64,000 nt of DNA from Amycolatopsis tucumanensis (GTDB lineage: Bacteria; Actinomycetota; Actinomycetes; Mycobacteriales; Pseudonocardiaceae). This document shows, in pieces, positions 1-8,611 of this stretch. Numbering within the stretch: position 1 is the stretch's first letter; the number at the start of each line of letters is the position of its first letter. The notes under the pieces are model-generated. The model was not told the origin of the DNA. It was given only the letters and a program-made list of their open reading frames with translations, and ran no database searches. The stretch lies in the NCBI RefSeq assembly GCF_021654135.1, contig NZ_JAKGSD010000005.1, forward strand, positions 167,560 to 231,559, read 5' to 3'. Both the position numbers and the translations under genes were made by a program.

Positions 1-283
1 CGGCGTCGGCCTCGGCCGCGGAGACCTCGTGCCACTGGAACGTGCCCGAGCCGACCACCGAGGACGTTACTTCGTCGCCGACGTTGCGGTCGGCGGAGCC
101 CGCGTCCTCGTTGACGATCGCCGCGGGCAGCTTGCCGAGGCGGCCGTAGGGGTCGAAGTTGGCGTAGAGGTAGAACGACGCGTACAGCAGGGGGACGAGC
201 ACCAGCGCGGCCACGGCGAGCTTGGGCAGCTTGCCGGAGGTCAGGCGGCGCAGTTCCCCGGCGGCGAGCCGGAGGCCGGTCAC
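1..283 (-). CDS. YhgE/Pip family membrane protein (N-terminal part, runs off the left edge)
   Basis: Only the first 94 codons are in the window; the gene continues beyond base 1. The reading frame begins with GTG at 283 and shows a short basic stretch, one hydrophobic segment (about residues 21-41, ending LLYASFYLYANFDPYG) and then the start of an extracellular domain with LPAAIVNEDAG. This is the hallmark N-terminus of YhgE/Pip proteins (related to phage infection protein and ABC-2-type permeases). The start overlaps the stop of the upstream ATPase gene by four bases (GTGA), so the two are translationally coupled and probably form one export system. Substrate unknown. Confidence 0.8.
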   Translation of the reverse strand, partial: MTGLRLAAGELRRLTSGKLPKLAVAALVLVPLLYASFYLYANFDPYGRLGKLPAAIVNEDAGSADRNVGDEVTSSVVGSGTFQWHEVSAAEADA

Positions 284-933
284 TGCGGATCTCCTTGCAC
301 GAGTTCGGGTTCGGGCTGCTCGGTGCGGCCGAGCAGCGCCGGGGGAGCGGGCAGTGCCCCGGTCGGGGCGGTGGCGGTCAGCACGACGACGGCGAAGCCG
401 CGCTCGGCGTGTTCGCGGGCGAGGCCGGCCCAGCTGGAGACGTCGCTGCTGTGCCGGTCGGGGGTGTCGAGCACGAGCAGCCGCACCCCGGGCCGCGCCG
501 CGGCCAGCGCGGTGAGCAGCCGGGTGCGCTCGGCGGGGGACAGGTGCTCGAACCGGACGTCCGCGCGCCCGGCGAGGTCGTGCTCGGACAGCCACCGCGC
601 GACGGCGTCCTTGCCCGCGGGCAGCTTCCCGATCGACAGCTCCTCGGCGACGACCATCCGCACCGGCAGCGAGTCCTCCGGCGCGGTGATCTCGGGCGCG
701 TCCACCACGGCGCTGACGCGGCGCAGCTTCGCGGCGTCCGCCTTGCCGTCGAGCGTCACGAGCCCGGTCGTCGGCCGCATCCGCCCGGTCAGGGCGAGAC
801 CGAACGCGGTCACCCCGGCGCCCGGCTCGCCGTGCGCGAAGACGAGTTCGCCCTCGCCGACGGCGAGCGAGGTCGGCGGCAGCACCGTGCCGTGCGGACC
901 TTCGACGGTGACCCGGTCGGCGTGCACCCGCAC
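280..933 (-). CDS. ABC transporter ATP-binding protein, degenerate catalytic motifs
   Basis: 217 residues with the overall plan of an ABC nucleotide-binding domain: a P-loop-like GEPGAGVTAF near residue 36, a signature-like LSPAERTRL near 130, and Walker B RLLVLDTPD near 150. The P-loop lysine is replaced (GAGVT instead of GxGKS/T) and the usual Walker B glutamate is threonine (LDTP instead of LDEP), so normal ATP hydrolysis is doubtful. It precedes and overlaps the YhgE/Pip gene, so it probably serves that membrane protein. A 28-base inverted repeat lies 12 bases upstream of the start and probably controls both genes. Confidence 0.75.
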   Translation of the reverse strand: MRVHADRVTVEGPHGTVLPPTSLAVGEGELVFAHGEPGAGVTAFGLALTGRMRPTTGLVTLDGKADAAKLRRVSAVVDAPEITAPEDSLPVRMVVAEELSIGKLPAGKDAVARWLSEHDLAGRADVRFEHLSPAERTRLLTALAAARPGVRLLVLDTPDRHSSDVSSWAGLAREHAERGFAVVVLTATAPTGALPAPPALLGRTEQPEPELVQGDPQ

Positions 934-944
934 AGGATCCCCCT

Positions 945-972
945 CTTTTGAACTGACTGGTCAGTTCAAAAG
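945..972. promoter_or_regulatory. 28-bp inverted repeat, TetR-type operator
   Basis: Two perfect 13-base arms (CTTTTGAACTGAC and its complement) flank a 2-base centre. The core TGACTGGTCA is typical of TetR-family operators. It sits immediately upstream of the ABC/YhgE operon start at 933, where a bound repressor would block transcription. The cognate regulator is probably to the left, outside the window. Confidence 0.8.
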
Positions 973-1006
973 TTACGCCCGTCCTCCGGAGCCCGCAACT
1001 CGGGGG

Positions 1007-1924
1007 TCAGCGCAGCGCGGACGCGGGCCGGACCTCCCAGTACGACCACAACGGCCGGTACCCCTGACGCGGCCAGAACACCGAGGACAGCGGGTTGGCC
1101 GGGTTGTAGTAGAGGTAGGTCGCGCGGGCGCCGAGGTCGGCGAACTCGCGGTGCACCCGGCTCAGCAGCGCCCGGCCGATGCCTTCGCCGCGCGCGTGCT
1201 CGCTGGTCGCCACGTTGTTGACGTAACCCCACTGCCCGGCGGGCAGCAACTCGGCGGCCCACGACCCGGGCGCCGACTCGACCCACCCGCAGTCGGCCAG
1301 TGCGACGGCGACGCCGTCCCGTTCGGCGAGCCAGACCGGCGCGTCCGCGGCGAGGTTGCGCTCCAGCCGCGGCGTGATCAGCTGCGCAGTGCCCGGCCGC
1401 CACGGCCCGGCGACCAGGCTGGAGTAGCGGAACGTGGCCATCGACAGCGCCACGACCTCCTCAAGGTCCTCCGGCCGCGCGCGGCGGATCGTCACGCCCG
1501 GCGGGGGTGGGTGGTCCTCCGGCGGGCCGGTGCGGACGGCGAGCACGGACAGCGGCACCAGGCCGTGGTCGAGGAACGCGCGCACCGCCTCGGCGTCCCG
1601 GCTCGGCCAGGTCACCGTGCACGACGAGTCCGCGCCGGGCGACTCCCGGTCCATCCGGCGCCGCCAGGCGCGCAGCAGCGCGTCCATGCCCGCGGTCCCG
1701 GTGTCCCCGACGCACGGGAACAGCTGCCACACCTGCGCGGCCGACCACAGCAGGTCGAACGCGCCCGGCTGGTGCCGCTGGACCTGGACCACCCCGGTGA
1801 CGCGGGTGCCGTCCGCGGTGGCCGCGGTCAGCACCTCGCCCTCCGGCGGTGGCGCGGCGGGCGGCAGCAGCGGGTCCAGCGCGCTGAACCGGGCCCGCTG
1901 CGCGGACAGCAGCGCCGCGCTCAC
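1007..1924 (-). CDS. GNAT-family N-acetyltransferase
   Basis: 305 residues from a GTG at 1924 that overlaps the stop of the upstream methyltransferase gene (GTGA). The C-terminal half carries a clear GNAT acetyl-CoA site: VNNVATSEHARGEGIGRALL fits the VxxxxRGxGIGxxLL pattern of motif A, followed by the beta-5/alpha-4 region with YYNPANPLSSVFWPRQGY. The N-terminal half resembles a second, degenerate GNAT fold without an obvious cofactor motif, so this may be a tandem-GNAT protein. The substrate cannot be told from sequence. It is co-transcribed with a SAM methyltransferase. Confidence 0.8.
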   Translation of the reverse strand: MSAALLSAQRARFSALDPLLPPAAPPPEGEVLTAATADGTRVTGVVQVQRHQPGAFDLLWSAAQVWQLFPCVGDTGTAGMDALLRAWRRRMDRESPGADSSCTVTWPSRDAEAVRAFLDHGLVPLSVLAVRTGPPEDHPPPPGVTIRRARPEDLEEVVALSMATFRYSSLVAGPWRPGTAQLITPRLERNLAADAPVWLAERDGVAVALADCGWVESAPGSWAAELLPAGQWGYVNNVATSEHARGEGIGRALLSRVHREFADLGARATYLYYNPANPLSSVFWPRQGYRPLWSYWEVRPASALR

Positions 1925-2790
1925 GGGCACGCGCGCGCCCGGAAGATCGCCGTGCCCGGGAAGAGCTTGCCCCGCAGCGGGCTCCACTGGCCCCACACCC
2001 GGGTGTGCCCGGCCGGCCACTCCGGCTCGATCAGGTCCTCCAGCGCGAACCCGGTGGCCGCCAGCGCCCGCACGTAGTCGCCCACCGTGCGGTGGTACTC
2101 CACGTAGGTCGCCTTCCCGTCCCCGTCGACCTCCACGTAGGGGGTGCGGTCGAAGTACGGCTGGCTCGCGGTCAGCCCGGCCGGCCCCGGGTCGTCCGGG
2201 AAGATCCAGCGGATCGGGTGGGTCACCGCGAACACCCACGGCCCGCCCGGCCGCAGCACCCGGCGCACCTCGGCGAACACGGTCTCGATCGAGGCCACGA
2301 ACGGCAGCGCGCCGAACGCCGAGCAGGCCACGTCGACGCTGCCGTCCGCCAGCGGCAGCCGCTCGGCCGTCGCCTGGACCAGCGGGACCTCGATCCCGGT
2401 GCGCGCCGCGCCCGCGCGGGCGTGCCGGAGCATCCCGGCCGACAGGTCGAGCCCGACCGGGTGCGCGCCCGCCGTGGCCAGCCAGCGCGAGCACGCCGCC
2501 TGGCCGCACCCGATCTCGGCCACGCGGCGGCCGCGCACGTCGCCGAGCAGCCGGGCGTCGGCCTCGCGCACGCCCTCCGGGCACCACACGAAGTCCGCGT
2601 CGCCGAGGAAGCCGCCGTGGGTGGCCTGGTAGTCGTCGGCGTCGGCGTCCCACCAGGCCAGGTTGGCCGCCGTCGCCTCGTCCGCGGTCACCTCCCGGTG
2701 CGCCACGCCGATCGTGCCGAGCCGGTGTTCGGCGCGGGCGTGCCGGTCCGGGTCGAGGTCGCCGCCGTTGTCGTCTGCCGCCGTCGTCAC
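1921..2790 (-). CDS. class I SAM-dependent methyltransferase
   Basis: 289 residues. Motif I is VAEIGCGQAACSRW (about residues 89-102), followed by the acidic motif II region VGLDLSAGMLRHAR and the motif IV/V region DVACSAFGALPFV and VLRPGGPWVF, as in the Methyltransf_11 (UbiE-like) family. It is first in a two-gene operon with the GNAT gene and is transcribed away from rpsA. Substrate unknown; the acetyltransferase partner suggests small-molecule modification, but this is inference. Confidence 0.85.
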   Translation of the reverse strand: MTTAADDNGGDLDPDRHARAEHRLGTIGVAHREVTADEATAANLAWWDADADDYQATHGGFLGDADFVWCPEGVREADARLLGDVRGRRVAEIGCGQAACSRWLATAGAHPVGLDLSAGMLRHARAGAARTGIEVPLVQATAERLPLADGSVDVACSAFGALPFVASIETVFAEVRRVLRPGGPWVFAVTHPIRWIFPDDPGPAGLTASQPYFDRTPYVEVDGDGKATYVEYHRTVGDYVRALAATGFALEDLIEPEWPAGHTRVWGQWSPLRGKLFPGTAIFRARACP

Positions 2791-2840
2791 ACCGGTATTC
2801 TCACCGGTCAGCCCCGCCGCGTCCGTGCGGGCGACCCTGT

Positions 2841-2870
2841 TTGTGCCGCGCGTGGGCGGCCGCGTACGAT
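2841..2870 (+). promoter_or_regulatory. candidate rpsA promoter
   Basis: TTGTGC at 2841 and TACGAT at 2865 are separated by 18 bases, an acceptable principal-sigma -35/-10 pair. This would give a leader of about 185 bases before rpsA. The rest of 2791-3063 shows no gene. The rpsA start has only a weak GGAG upstream (CCGGAGCAACC). Confidence 0.4.
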
Positions 2871-3063
2871 ATCTCTAGCGCAGTGGGTTCGCGCTACCTT
2901 CCACTCGGCAGAGCTGAGCCGGGTTCCGGGTCGCGCACCGTCGGCGGTGATGCTCCGCGGCCGTTCCGTTGTGAACGTTTGCTCATGGTTGCCGTCGCAC
3001 GCTCACCGCGCGCGCAAACTGCAAACCTACTCGAGCCGTAAACCAACCGGAGCAACCCACCTA

Positions 3064-4560
3064 ATGACCACCGACACCACCACCGCCCCGACGTCCGGCG
3101 CCGCCCAGGTCGCCGTCAACGACATCGGGTCGGAGGAAGACTTCCTCGCCGCGATCGACAAGACGATCAAGTACTTCAACGACGGCGATATCGTTGAGGG
3201 CACCATCGTCAAGGTCGACCGCGACGAGGTGCTGCTCGACATCGGTTACAAGACCGAGGGCGTCATCCCCTCGCGTGAGCTGTCCATCAAGCACGATGTC
3301 GATCCCGGCGAGGTCGTCAGCGTCGGTGACGAGGTCGAGGCCCTCGTTCTCCAGAAGGAGGACAAGGAAGGCCGGCTGATCCTGTCCAAGAAGCGCGCCC
3401 AGTACGAGCGCGCCTGGGGCACGATCGAGGAGCTCAAGGAGAAGGACGAGCCCGTCAAGGGCACCGTCATCGAGGTCGTCAAGGGCGGCCTGATCCTCGA
3501 CATCGGCCTGCGGGGCTTCCTGCCCGCCTCCCTGGTGGAGATGCGCCGCGTGCGCGACCTGCAGCCCTACGTCGGCCGCGAGCTCGAGGCGAAGATCATC
3601 GAGCTGGACAAGAACCGCAACAACGTGGTCCTGTCCCGCCGGGCCTACCTCGAGCAGACCCAGTCCGAGGTCCGCAGCGAGTTCCTCAACGCGCTCGCCA
3701 AGGGCCAGGTCCGCAAGGGCGTCGTGTCCTCGATCGTCAACTTCGGCGCGTTCGTCGACCTCGGCGGCGTCGACGGTCTGGTGCACGTCTCGGAGCTGTC
3801 CTGGAAGCACATCGACCACCCGTCCGAGGTCGTCGAGGTCGGCCAGGAGGTCACCGTCGAGGTGCTGGACGTCGACATGGACCGCGAGCGCGTGTCCCTG
3901 TCGCTGAAGGCGACCCAGGAAGACCCGTGGCGCCAGTTCGCCCGCACCCACGCGATCGGCCAGATCGTGCCGGGCAAGGTCACCAAGCTCGTCCCGTTCG
4001 GCGCGTTCGTCCGCGTCGAGGAGGGCATCGAGGGCCTGGTGCACATCTCCGAGCTGGCCGAGCGCCACGTGGAGATCCCGGAGCAGGTCGTGCAGGTCGG
4101 CACCGAGGTCATGGTCAAGGTCATCGACATCGACCTGGAGCGCCGCCGGATCTCGCTGTCGCTGAAGCAGGCGAACGAGGGCTTCACCACCGACACCGAG
4201 TTCGACCCGACGCAGTACGGCATGGCCGCCGAGTACGACGACCAGGGCAACTACATCTACCCCGAGGGCTTCGACCCCGACACGCAGGAGTGGCAGGAAG
4301 GCTACGACAAGCAGCGTGAGGAGTGGGAGCGCCAGTACGCCGAGGCGCACGCCCGCTACGAGGCCCACATGCGGCAGATCGCCAAGGCGGCCGAGGCCAG
4401 CGCCCAGGCGGCGGCCGAGGAGGCCACCGGTGGTCCGGTCGGCGGCGGCGAGCAGAACTACAGCTCGACCGGCGGCGGCTCGGAGCAGCGCAGCGGCGGC
4501 ACCCTCGCCAGCGACGAGCAGCTCGCGGCTCTGCGCGAGAAGCTCTCCGGCGGTGCGTGA
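3064..4560 (+). CDS. rpsA: 30S ribosomal protein S1
   Basis: 498 residues with four S1 RNA-binding domains: about 41-110 (GDIVEGTIVKVDRDEVLLDIG), 128-192, 213-280 (GVVSSIVNFGAFVDLGGVDG) and 298-367 (GKVTKLVPFGAFVRVEEGIEG), each ending in a GLVHxSEL-type turn. The C-terminal tail (about 370-498) is acidic, then rich in Ala and Gly. Four domains and this length match actinobacterial S1, shorter than the six-domain E. coli protein. S1 binds mRNA and assists translation initiation. It is monocistronic, with a long leader upstream and a strong hairpin terminator 24 bases downstream. Confidence 0.97.
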   Translation: MTTDTTTAPTSGAAQVAVNDIGSEEDFLAAIDKTIKYFNDGDIVEGTIVKVDRDEVLLDIGYKTEGVIPSRELSIKHDVDPGEVVSVGDEVEALVLQKEDKEGRLILSKKRAQYERAWGTIEELKEKDEPVKGTVIEVVKGGLILDIGLRGFLPASLVEMRRVRDLQPYVGRELEAKIIELDKNRNNVVLSRRAYLEQTQSEVRSEFLNALAKGQVRKGVVSSIVNFGAFVDLGGVDGLVHVSELSWKHIDHPSEVVEVGQEVTVEVLDVDMDRERVSLSLKATQEDPWRQFARTHAIGQIVPGKVTKLVPFGAFVRVEEGIEGLVHISELAERHVEIPEQVVQVGTEVMVKVIDIDLERRRISLSLKQANEGFTTDTEFDPTQYGMAAEYDDQGNYIYPEGFDPDTQEWQEGYDKQREEWERQYAEAHARYEAHMRQIAKAAEASAQAAAEEATGGPVGGGEQNYSSTGGGSEQRSGGTLASDEQLAALREKLSGGA

Positions 4561-4583
4561 GCCCTCGCGGCTGAGTGACTGAT

Positions 4584-4620
4584 CCGTGGCCCCCGGTCCT
4601 GCTTGGACCGGGGGCCACGG
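4584..4620. terminator. rpsA transcription terminator
   Basis: Perfect 16-base stem (CCGTGGCCCCCGGTCC and its complement) around a 5-base loop TGCTT, just after the rpsA stop. No U-run follows, as is usual in high-GC actinobacteria. Confidence 0.85.
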
Positions 4621-4698
4621 TCGTTCCCGGGGCCGACCCGGCGCTCGTTGCCGGTGTGGCGCTGGACAACGGGTTCCGTCGGCGGCTCGGCTGCCGCC

Positions 4699-5325
4699 TC
4701 AGGCGAGTTCGAGGTCCAGCCCGTTGATCATCGCGCGGATGCCGGATCCGAACACCTCGTCGTAGGCGTCGTCGGTGGTCTCGATGAACCACTTCGGCGG
4801 CGGGTTGCGCGCGCGGTGCGTCAGCTCGACGCTCACCAGCCCGTGCATCGTGGTCCAGATCAGGTATCCGGTGACGTTCGGGTCGCGGCCCGGCGGCGTC
4901 ACCGGCGCCACGCGGTCCACCAGCAGGTCGAAGCTGCTCCGCTGCGCGAACGCCCGCAGGTCCGGGTCCGGGTCGAACCCGGGCACCGACTGCTCGAACA
5001 TGAACGCGTACCGCGCCGGGCTGTCCAGCGCGAACCGGCGGTAGGCGCGGGCCAGCGCGAGGATCCCCGCTGCCGGATCGCCGGAAACCGGCGGCACCGC
5101 CCGGAACTCCTCGTGCAGCATCTCGAAAGTGCGCTCGTACAAGGCGTCCAGAACCCCGTTGCGGCCGCCGAAGCGCGTGTAGACCCCGATCGTCGACGTG
5201 CCGGCCGCCTCGGCGACGCTGCGCACCGTCAGCCCTGCCACGCCCTGCTTGAGGAGAACCGTCAGCGCGGCCTGCAGGAAGCGTTCCCTGCTGTGGCTGT
5301 CGCCGTGGCCGTGTCGGGTGGCCAT
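4699..5325 (-). CDS. TetR/AcrR-family transcriptional regulator
   Basis: 208 residues from ATG at 5325 (MATRHGHGDS); an upstream extension of the frame is possible but lacks a plausible start. The N-terminal helix-turn-helix reads LTVRSVAEAAGTSTIGVYTRFGG at about residues 32-54, typical of TetR; the rest is a helical ligand and dimer domain ending in the WFIETTDDAYDEVF region. It is divergent from the folP2-type gene, with a perfect 14-base palindrome between them, so it probably represses itself and perhaps its neighbour. Confidence 0.88.
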   Translation of the reverse strand: MATRHGHGDSHSRERFLQAALTVLLKQGVAGLTVRSVAEAAGTSTIGVYTRFGGRNGVLDALYERTFEMLHEEFRAVPPVSGDPAAGILALARAYRRFALDSPARYAFMFEQSVPGFDPDPDLRAFAQRSSFDLLVDRVAPVTPPGRDPNVTGYLIWTTMHGLVSVELTHRARNPPPKWFIETTDDAYDEVFGSGIRAMINGLDLELA

Positions 5326-5367
5326 CCGCCGCGCACCCCCTTCGCTCTCCTGGAAGCAACTTAGGGC

Positions 5368-5381
5368 ATAACGCGCGTTAT
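5368..5381. promoter_or_regulatory. palindromic operator between the TetR and folP2-type genes
   Basis: ATAACGCGCGTTAT is a perfect 14-base palindrome midway between the divergent starts at 5325 and 5414. Size and position fit a TetR-family operator. Confidence 0.65.
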
Positions 5382-5413
5382 CGCGCCCCCGCCACGGCAG
5401 GCATGATGAAGTC

Positions 5414-6283
5414 GTGGCAGTCGACTTGGTCTTCCGCGGGCGGCGCGTCGTCGCCGACCGCGCGCTCGTGATGGCGATCGTGAACCGCACGCCCGACTCG
5501 TTCTACGACCGGGGCGCGTCCTTCGCGGACCCGGACGCGCTGGCGGCCGTCGACCGGGCCGTCGCGGAGGGCGCGGACATCGTGGACATCGGCGGGGTCA
5601 AGGCGGGCCCCGGCAGCGACGTCGGGGTCGACGAGGAGACCCGCCGGGTGGTGCCGTTCGTCGCGGAGATCCGGCGGCGGCACCCGGACCTGGTGATCAG
5701 CGTGGACACCTGGCGGCACGAGGTCGGACGCCTGGCCTGCGAGGCCGGAGCGGACCTGCTCAACGACACCTGGGCGGGCGCCGACCCGCGGCTGGCGGAG
5801 GTCGCGGCCGAGTTCGGCGCCGGGTACGTGTGCTCGCACACCGGGGGAGCGGTGCCGCGCACGCGCCCGTTCCGCGTCCGCTACGAGGACGTCGTCGGCC
5901 AGGTGATCGAGGAGATCACCCGCCGGGCCGAGGAGGTCGTCGCGCTCGGCGTGCCCCGCGGCGGCGTCCTGATCGACCCGACGCACGACTTCGGCAAGAA
6001 CACCTGGCACAGCCTCGCCCTGCTGCGGCACGCGAGCGAGCTGACCGCGACCGGCTGGCCCGTCCTCATGGCACTGTCCAACAAGGACTTCGTGGGGGAG
6101 ACCCTCGGCGCCGGCGTCACCGAACGGCTGGACGGCACCCTGGCCGCCACCGCGCTCGCGGCCAGGGACGGCGCACAGGTGTTCCGGGTGCACGAGGTCC
6201 AGCAGACGCGCCGCGTGCTGGAGATGGTGGCGACGATCGCGGGGGAGCGCCCACCGGCTCAGGCGGTGCGCGGCCTGGCCTGA
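5414..6283 (+). CDS. folP2: dihydropteroate synthase homologue of the FolP2 type
   Basis: 289 residues with the pterin-binding TIM-barrel fold. [13 protein letters not shown] (about 19-31) matches the N-terminal signature of dihydropteroate synthase, and LINDTW-, CSHTGG- and [14 protein letters not shown] segments follow in order. The loop that reads GGESTRPG in catalytic FolP1 is GGVKAGPG here, exactly as in mycobacterial FolP2, which is annotated as an inactive dihydropteroate synthase. I therefore expect a role other than sulfonamide-target folate synthesis. The start is GTG at 5414 with a poor ribosome site. In M. tuberculosis folP2 precedes gpgS; here no glycosyltransferase follows. Confidence 0.85.
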   Translation: MAVDLVFRGRRVVADRALVMAIVNRTPDSFYDRGASFADPDALAAVDRAVAEGADIVDIGGVKAGPGSDVGVDEETRRVVPFVAEIRRRHPDLVISVDTWRHEVGRLACEAGADLLNDTWAGADPRLAEVAAEFGAGYVCSHTGGAVPRTRPFRVRYEDVVGQVIEEITRRAEEVVALGVPRGGVLIDPTHDFGKNTWHSLALLRHASELTATGWPVLMALSNKDFVGETLGAGVTERLDGTLAATALAARDGAQVFRVHEVQQTRRVLEMVATIAGERPPAQAVRGLA

Positions 6284-6308
6284 GCCGGGCGCCGGACGGC
6301 GGAAAGCG

Positions 6309-6812
6309 CTATCGCGCGGAGCCGTTGAGCCCGTGCAGCACGCGCTGCAGGATCTGCGAGTCCAGGAACTCCGGCTCCGGCAACGGCTCCTCGGCCGGGT
6401 ACTCGGTCGCCGGGCTGGGCATGCGGTGCGGGGAGCGCGTCGGGAGGGCCCCGGTCAGGCCGGCCGGCAACGGCAGCTCGCACCAGGCCGTGCGGTGCCC
6501 GCCGGGCAGGGCGACGGTGTTGATGGTCCAGCCGGGCAGCTCGGGGGGTTCGCCGGGGCGGTCGTCGTCGAGTTCGACGACCACGACGTCGCGGTGCAGG
6601 CGCAACCGGACGGTCAGGAAGCGGGGCGATCGCCGGTCCGCCCCTTCCACCGAGGACCGCACCAGGTGCCGGATGACGGTCGCCGCGTCGTCGGCCAGTG
6701 GCCGCAGTTTCCACTCCAGGAGGGCGAAACGGACGAACATCTCGGCGCAGCTGACGGCGGTCGGTGCAGCCACGAGCCGAAGGTCGTCTACCTGGGTGGT
6801 CGCGGTGGTCAC
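6309..6812 (-). CDS. HATPase-like anti-sigma-type regulatory protein
   Basis: 167 residues. The start was set at GTG 6812 because GGGAGGA lies at correct spacing; an ATG at 6830 has no such site. The N-terminal 90 residues resemble RsbW/SpoIIAB-type ATP-binding proteins found in many copies in actinomycetes ([16 protein letters not shown], then an alpha helix with a degenerate N-box IRHLVRSSV). The nucleotide-binding glycine motifs are weak, and the C-terminal 50 residues are proline-rich. A role as a switch for sigma or anti-sigma factors is inferred; no partner gene is adjacent. Confidence 0.6.
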   Translation of the reverse strand: MTTATTQVDDLRLVAAPTAVSCAEMFVRFALLEWKLRPLADDAATVIRHLVRSSVEGADRRSPRFLTVRLRLHRDVVVVELDDDRPGEPPELPGWTINTVALPGGHRTAWCELPLPAGLTGALPTRSPHRMPSPATEYPAEEPLPEPEFLDSQILQRVLHGLNGSAR

Positions 6813-6894
6813 GCCAATCCTCCCTAACATCCCCGTGGCCCGGCGAGCGCCACGAGACCGTACGTGTCGATCATCCCCGCTGGTGCGCGAGACC

Positions 6895-7641
6895 CTACGG
6901 CAAGGCTCGCGACAAAGCGAGAGCCGCCGTGCGCACCGCTGGAGAGACGCGCTCGACCCGGACCCGGTTGCTCCAGCCCGAGATCGAAATCGCGGCCCGT
7001 GCCCGGCCGGTCGCGCCGAGCACTGGACTGGCTGCACAGGTTACGCCCACCCCGGATTCCTCCCGCTCGTAGGCGACCCCCTCGTCGCGGATCCGGGTCA
7101 GCTGCCGCCGCAGCAGCCCGGGCGCGGTGATCGTGCGCGGGCCGACCCTGGTCAGGCCGGCCGCCAGCACGGTGTCCAGCACGGACGCGGGGGAGTGCGC
7201 CAGGATCGCCTTGCCCACCGCGGTGGCGTGCGCGGGAAACCGGCCGCCGATGCGCGAGGGCAGGGCGGGCGCGTCCGGGCCGCGCACGATGTCGAGGTAC
7301 ACCACCTCGGTGCCTTCCAGTACCGCGAGGTGCACCGTGTTGCGGGTGGCTTCGCGCAGATCGGCCAGGTAGGGGCGGGCGGCGTCGACGAGCCCGCGTT
7401 CGCGGCCGGCGAGCTGCCCGATCTCGAACAGCCGCAGCCCGAGCCGCACCGCGGTGCCGTCCCGTTCCAGCAGTCCGTGCGTGACCAGGTGCCCGGTCAG
7501 CCGGTGCACCGACGACTTCGGCAGGCCGGTGCGGCGCGCGAGTTCGGACGCGCCCAGCGCCTGATCGCCCGGCCGGAACGCGCCGAGCAGCGCGGCGATC
7601 CGGGCGGCGGTCATCCCGTCGTCCCGCTCAGCGGCACACAT
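6895..7641 (-). CDS. IclR-family transcriptional regulator
   Basis: 248 residues from ATG 7641. The N-terminal winged helix-turn-helix reads [18 protein letters not shown] (about residues 28-45). The C-terminal IclR effector domain has [33 protein letters not shown] and a late cysteine (GVTCAASPV). It is transcribed divergently from the acetaldehyde dehydrogenase/aldolase pair, and IclR proteins commonly control aromatic or steroid side-path genes, so it is the likely regulator of 7700-9630. Confidence 0.9.
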   Translation of the reverse strand: MCAAERDDGMTAARIAALLGAFRPGDQALGASELARRTGLPKSSVHRLTGHLVTHGLLERDGTAVRLGLRLFEIGQLAGRERGLVDAARPYLADLREATRNTVHLAVLEGTEVVYLDIVRGPDAPALPSRIGGRFPAHATAVGKAILAHSPASVLDTVLAAGLTRVGPRTITAPGLLRRQLTRIRDEGVAYEREESGVGVTCAASPVLGATGRARAAISISGWSNRVRVERVSPAVRTAALALSRALP

Positions 7642-7646
7642 GCGTT

Positions 7647-7661
7647 GAGTGTGCCGCACTC
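7647..7661. promoter_or_regulatory. weak inverted repeat, possible IclR site
   Basis: GAGTG-TGCCG-CACTC lies in the 58-base gap between the divergent iclR-type gene and the dehydrogenase gene. Size fits IclR operators, but the arms are only five bases long. Confidence 0.3.
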
Positions 7662-7699
7662 CGGGGCGCACCGTGGAGCCGACCCCGGAAGGAGGGCGC

Positions 7700-8611
7700 A
7701 TGAGCACCCGGAAGGCACGGGCCGCGATCGTCGGACCCGGCAACATCGGCACCGATCTGCTCGTCAAGCTGCGGCGCAGCGAGCACATCGAGGTCGCGTA
7801 CATGGTCGGGGTGGACCCGGCTTCGGACGGCCTCAAGCGCGCGGCCGCGCTGGGCGTGGAGACTTCGGCCGAAGGAGTGGACTGGCTGCTGTCCCGCGAC
7901 GAGCTGCCGGACATCGTCTTCGAGGCCACCTCCGCCAAGGCCCACCTGGCCAACGCGCCGCGCTACGCCGAGGCCGGCATCCAGGCCGTCGACCTGACCC
8001 CGGCCGCCGTCGGGCCGTTCACCTGCCCCGCGGTGGACCTGCCGGACCAGCTGGGCGCCGCGAACTTCAACATGATCACCTGCGGCGGCCAGGCCACGAT
8101 CCCGATCGTGCACGCCGTCGCCCGCGTGACCGAGGTGCCCTACGCCGAGATCGTCGCGTCGGTGTCGTCGCGGTCGGCGGGTCCGGGCACGCGCGCCAAC
8201 ATCGACGAGTTCACCCAGACCACCGCGCGCGGCCTGGAGATCGTCGGCGGCGCCGCGCAGGGCAAGGCGATCATCATCATCAACCCGGTCGAACCGCCGC
8301 TCATCATGCGCGACACGGTGTTCTGCGCGATCTCGCCGGACGCCGACCGCGACGCGATCACCGCCTCCATCGAGCGGATGGTCGCCGACGTGCAGGAGTA
8401 CGTGCCCGGCTACACGCTCAAGGCGGCGCCGCAGTTCGACGACCCGCGCCCGGGCTGGCAGGGCCGCGCCAGGGTGGCGGTGTTCCTGGAGGTCGCCGGC
8501 AACGGCGACTACCTGCCGCCCTACGCCGGGAACCTGGACATCATGACCGCCGCGGCCGCCCGTGTCGGCGAGCTGCTGGCCGCGAACCGGACTCAGGAGG
8601 TGCCGGCATGA
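7700..8611 (+). CDS. acetaldehyde dehydrogenase (acetylating)
   Basis: 303 residues from ATG 7700, preceded by GGAAGGA. The N-terminal Rossmann motif is [13 protein letters not shown], and the catalytic cysteine sits in [14 protein letters not shown] (about residue 125), characteristic of the MhpF/BphJ/HsaG family. It converts acetaldehyde or propionaldehyde, NAD and CoA to the acyl-CoA and channels substrate from its partner aldolase, whose start overlaps its stop (ATGA at 8608-8611). It belongs to the lower meta-cleavage pathway of aromatic or steroid catabolism; the upstream hydratase is not present here. Confidence 0.93.
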   Translation: MSTRKARAAIVGPGNIGTDLLVKLRRSEHIEVAYMVGVDPASDGLKRAAALGVETSAEGVDWLLSRDELPDIVFEATSAKAHLANAPRYAEAGIQAVDLTPAAVGPFTCPAVDLPDQLGAANFNMITCGGQATIPIVHAVARVTEVPYAEIVASVSSRSAGPGTRANIDEFTQTTARGLEIVGGAAQGKAIIIINPVEPPLIMRDTVFCAISPDADRDAITASIERMVADVQEYVPGYTLKAAPQFDDPRPGWQGRARVAVFLEVAGNGDYLPPYAGNLDIMTAAAARVGELLAANRTQEVPA

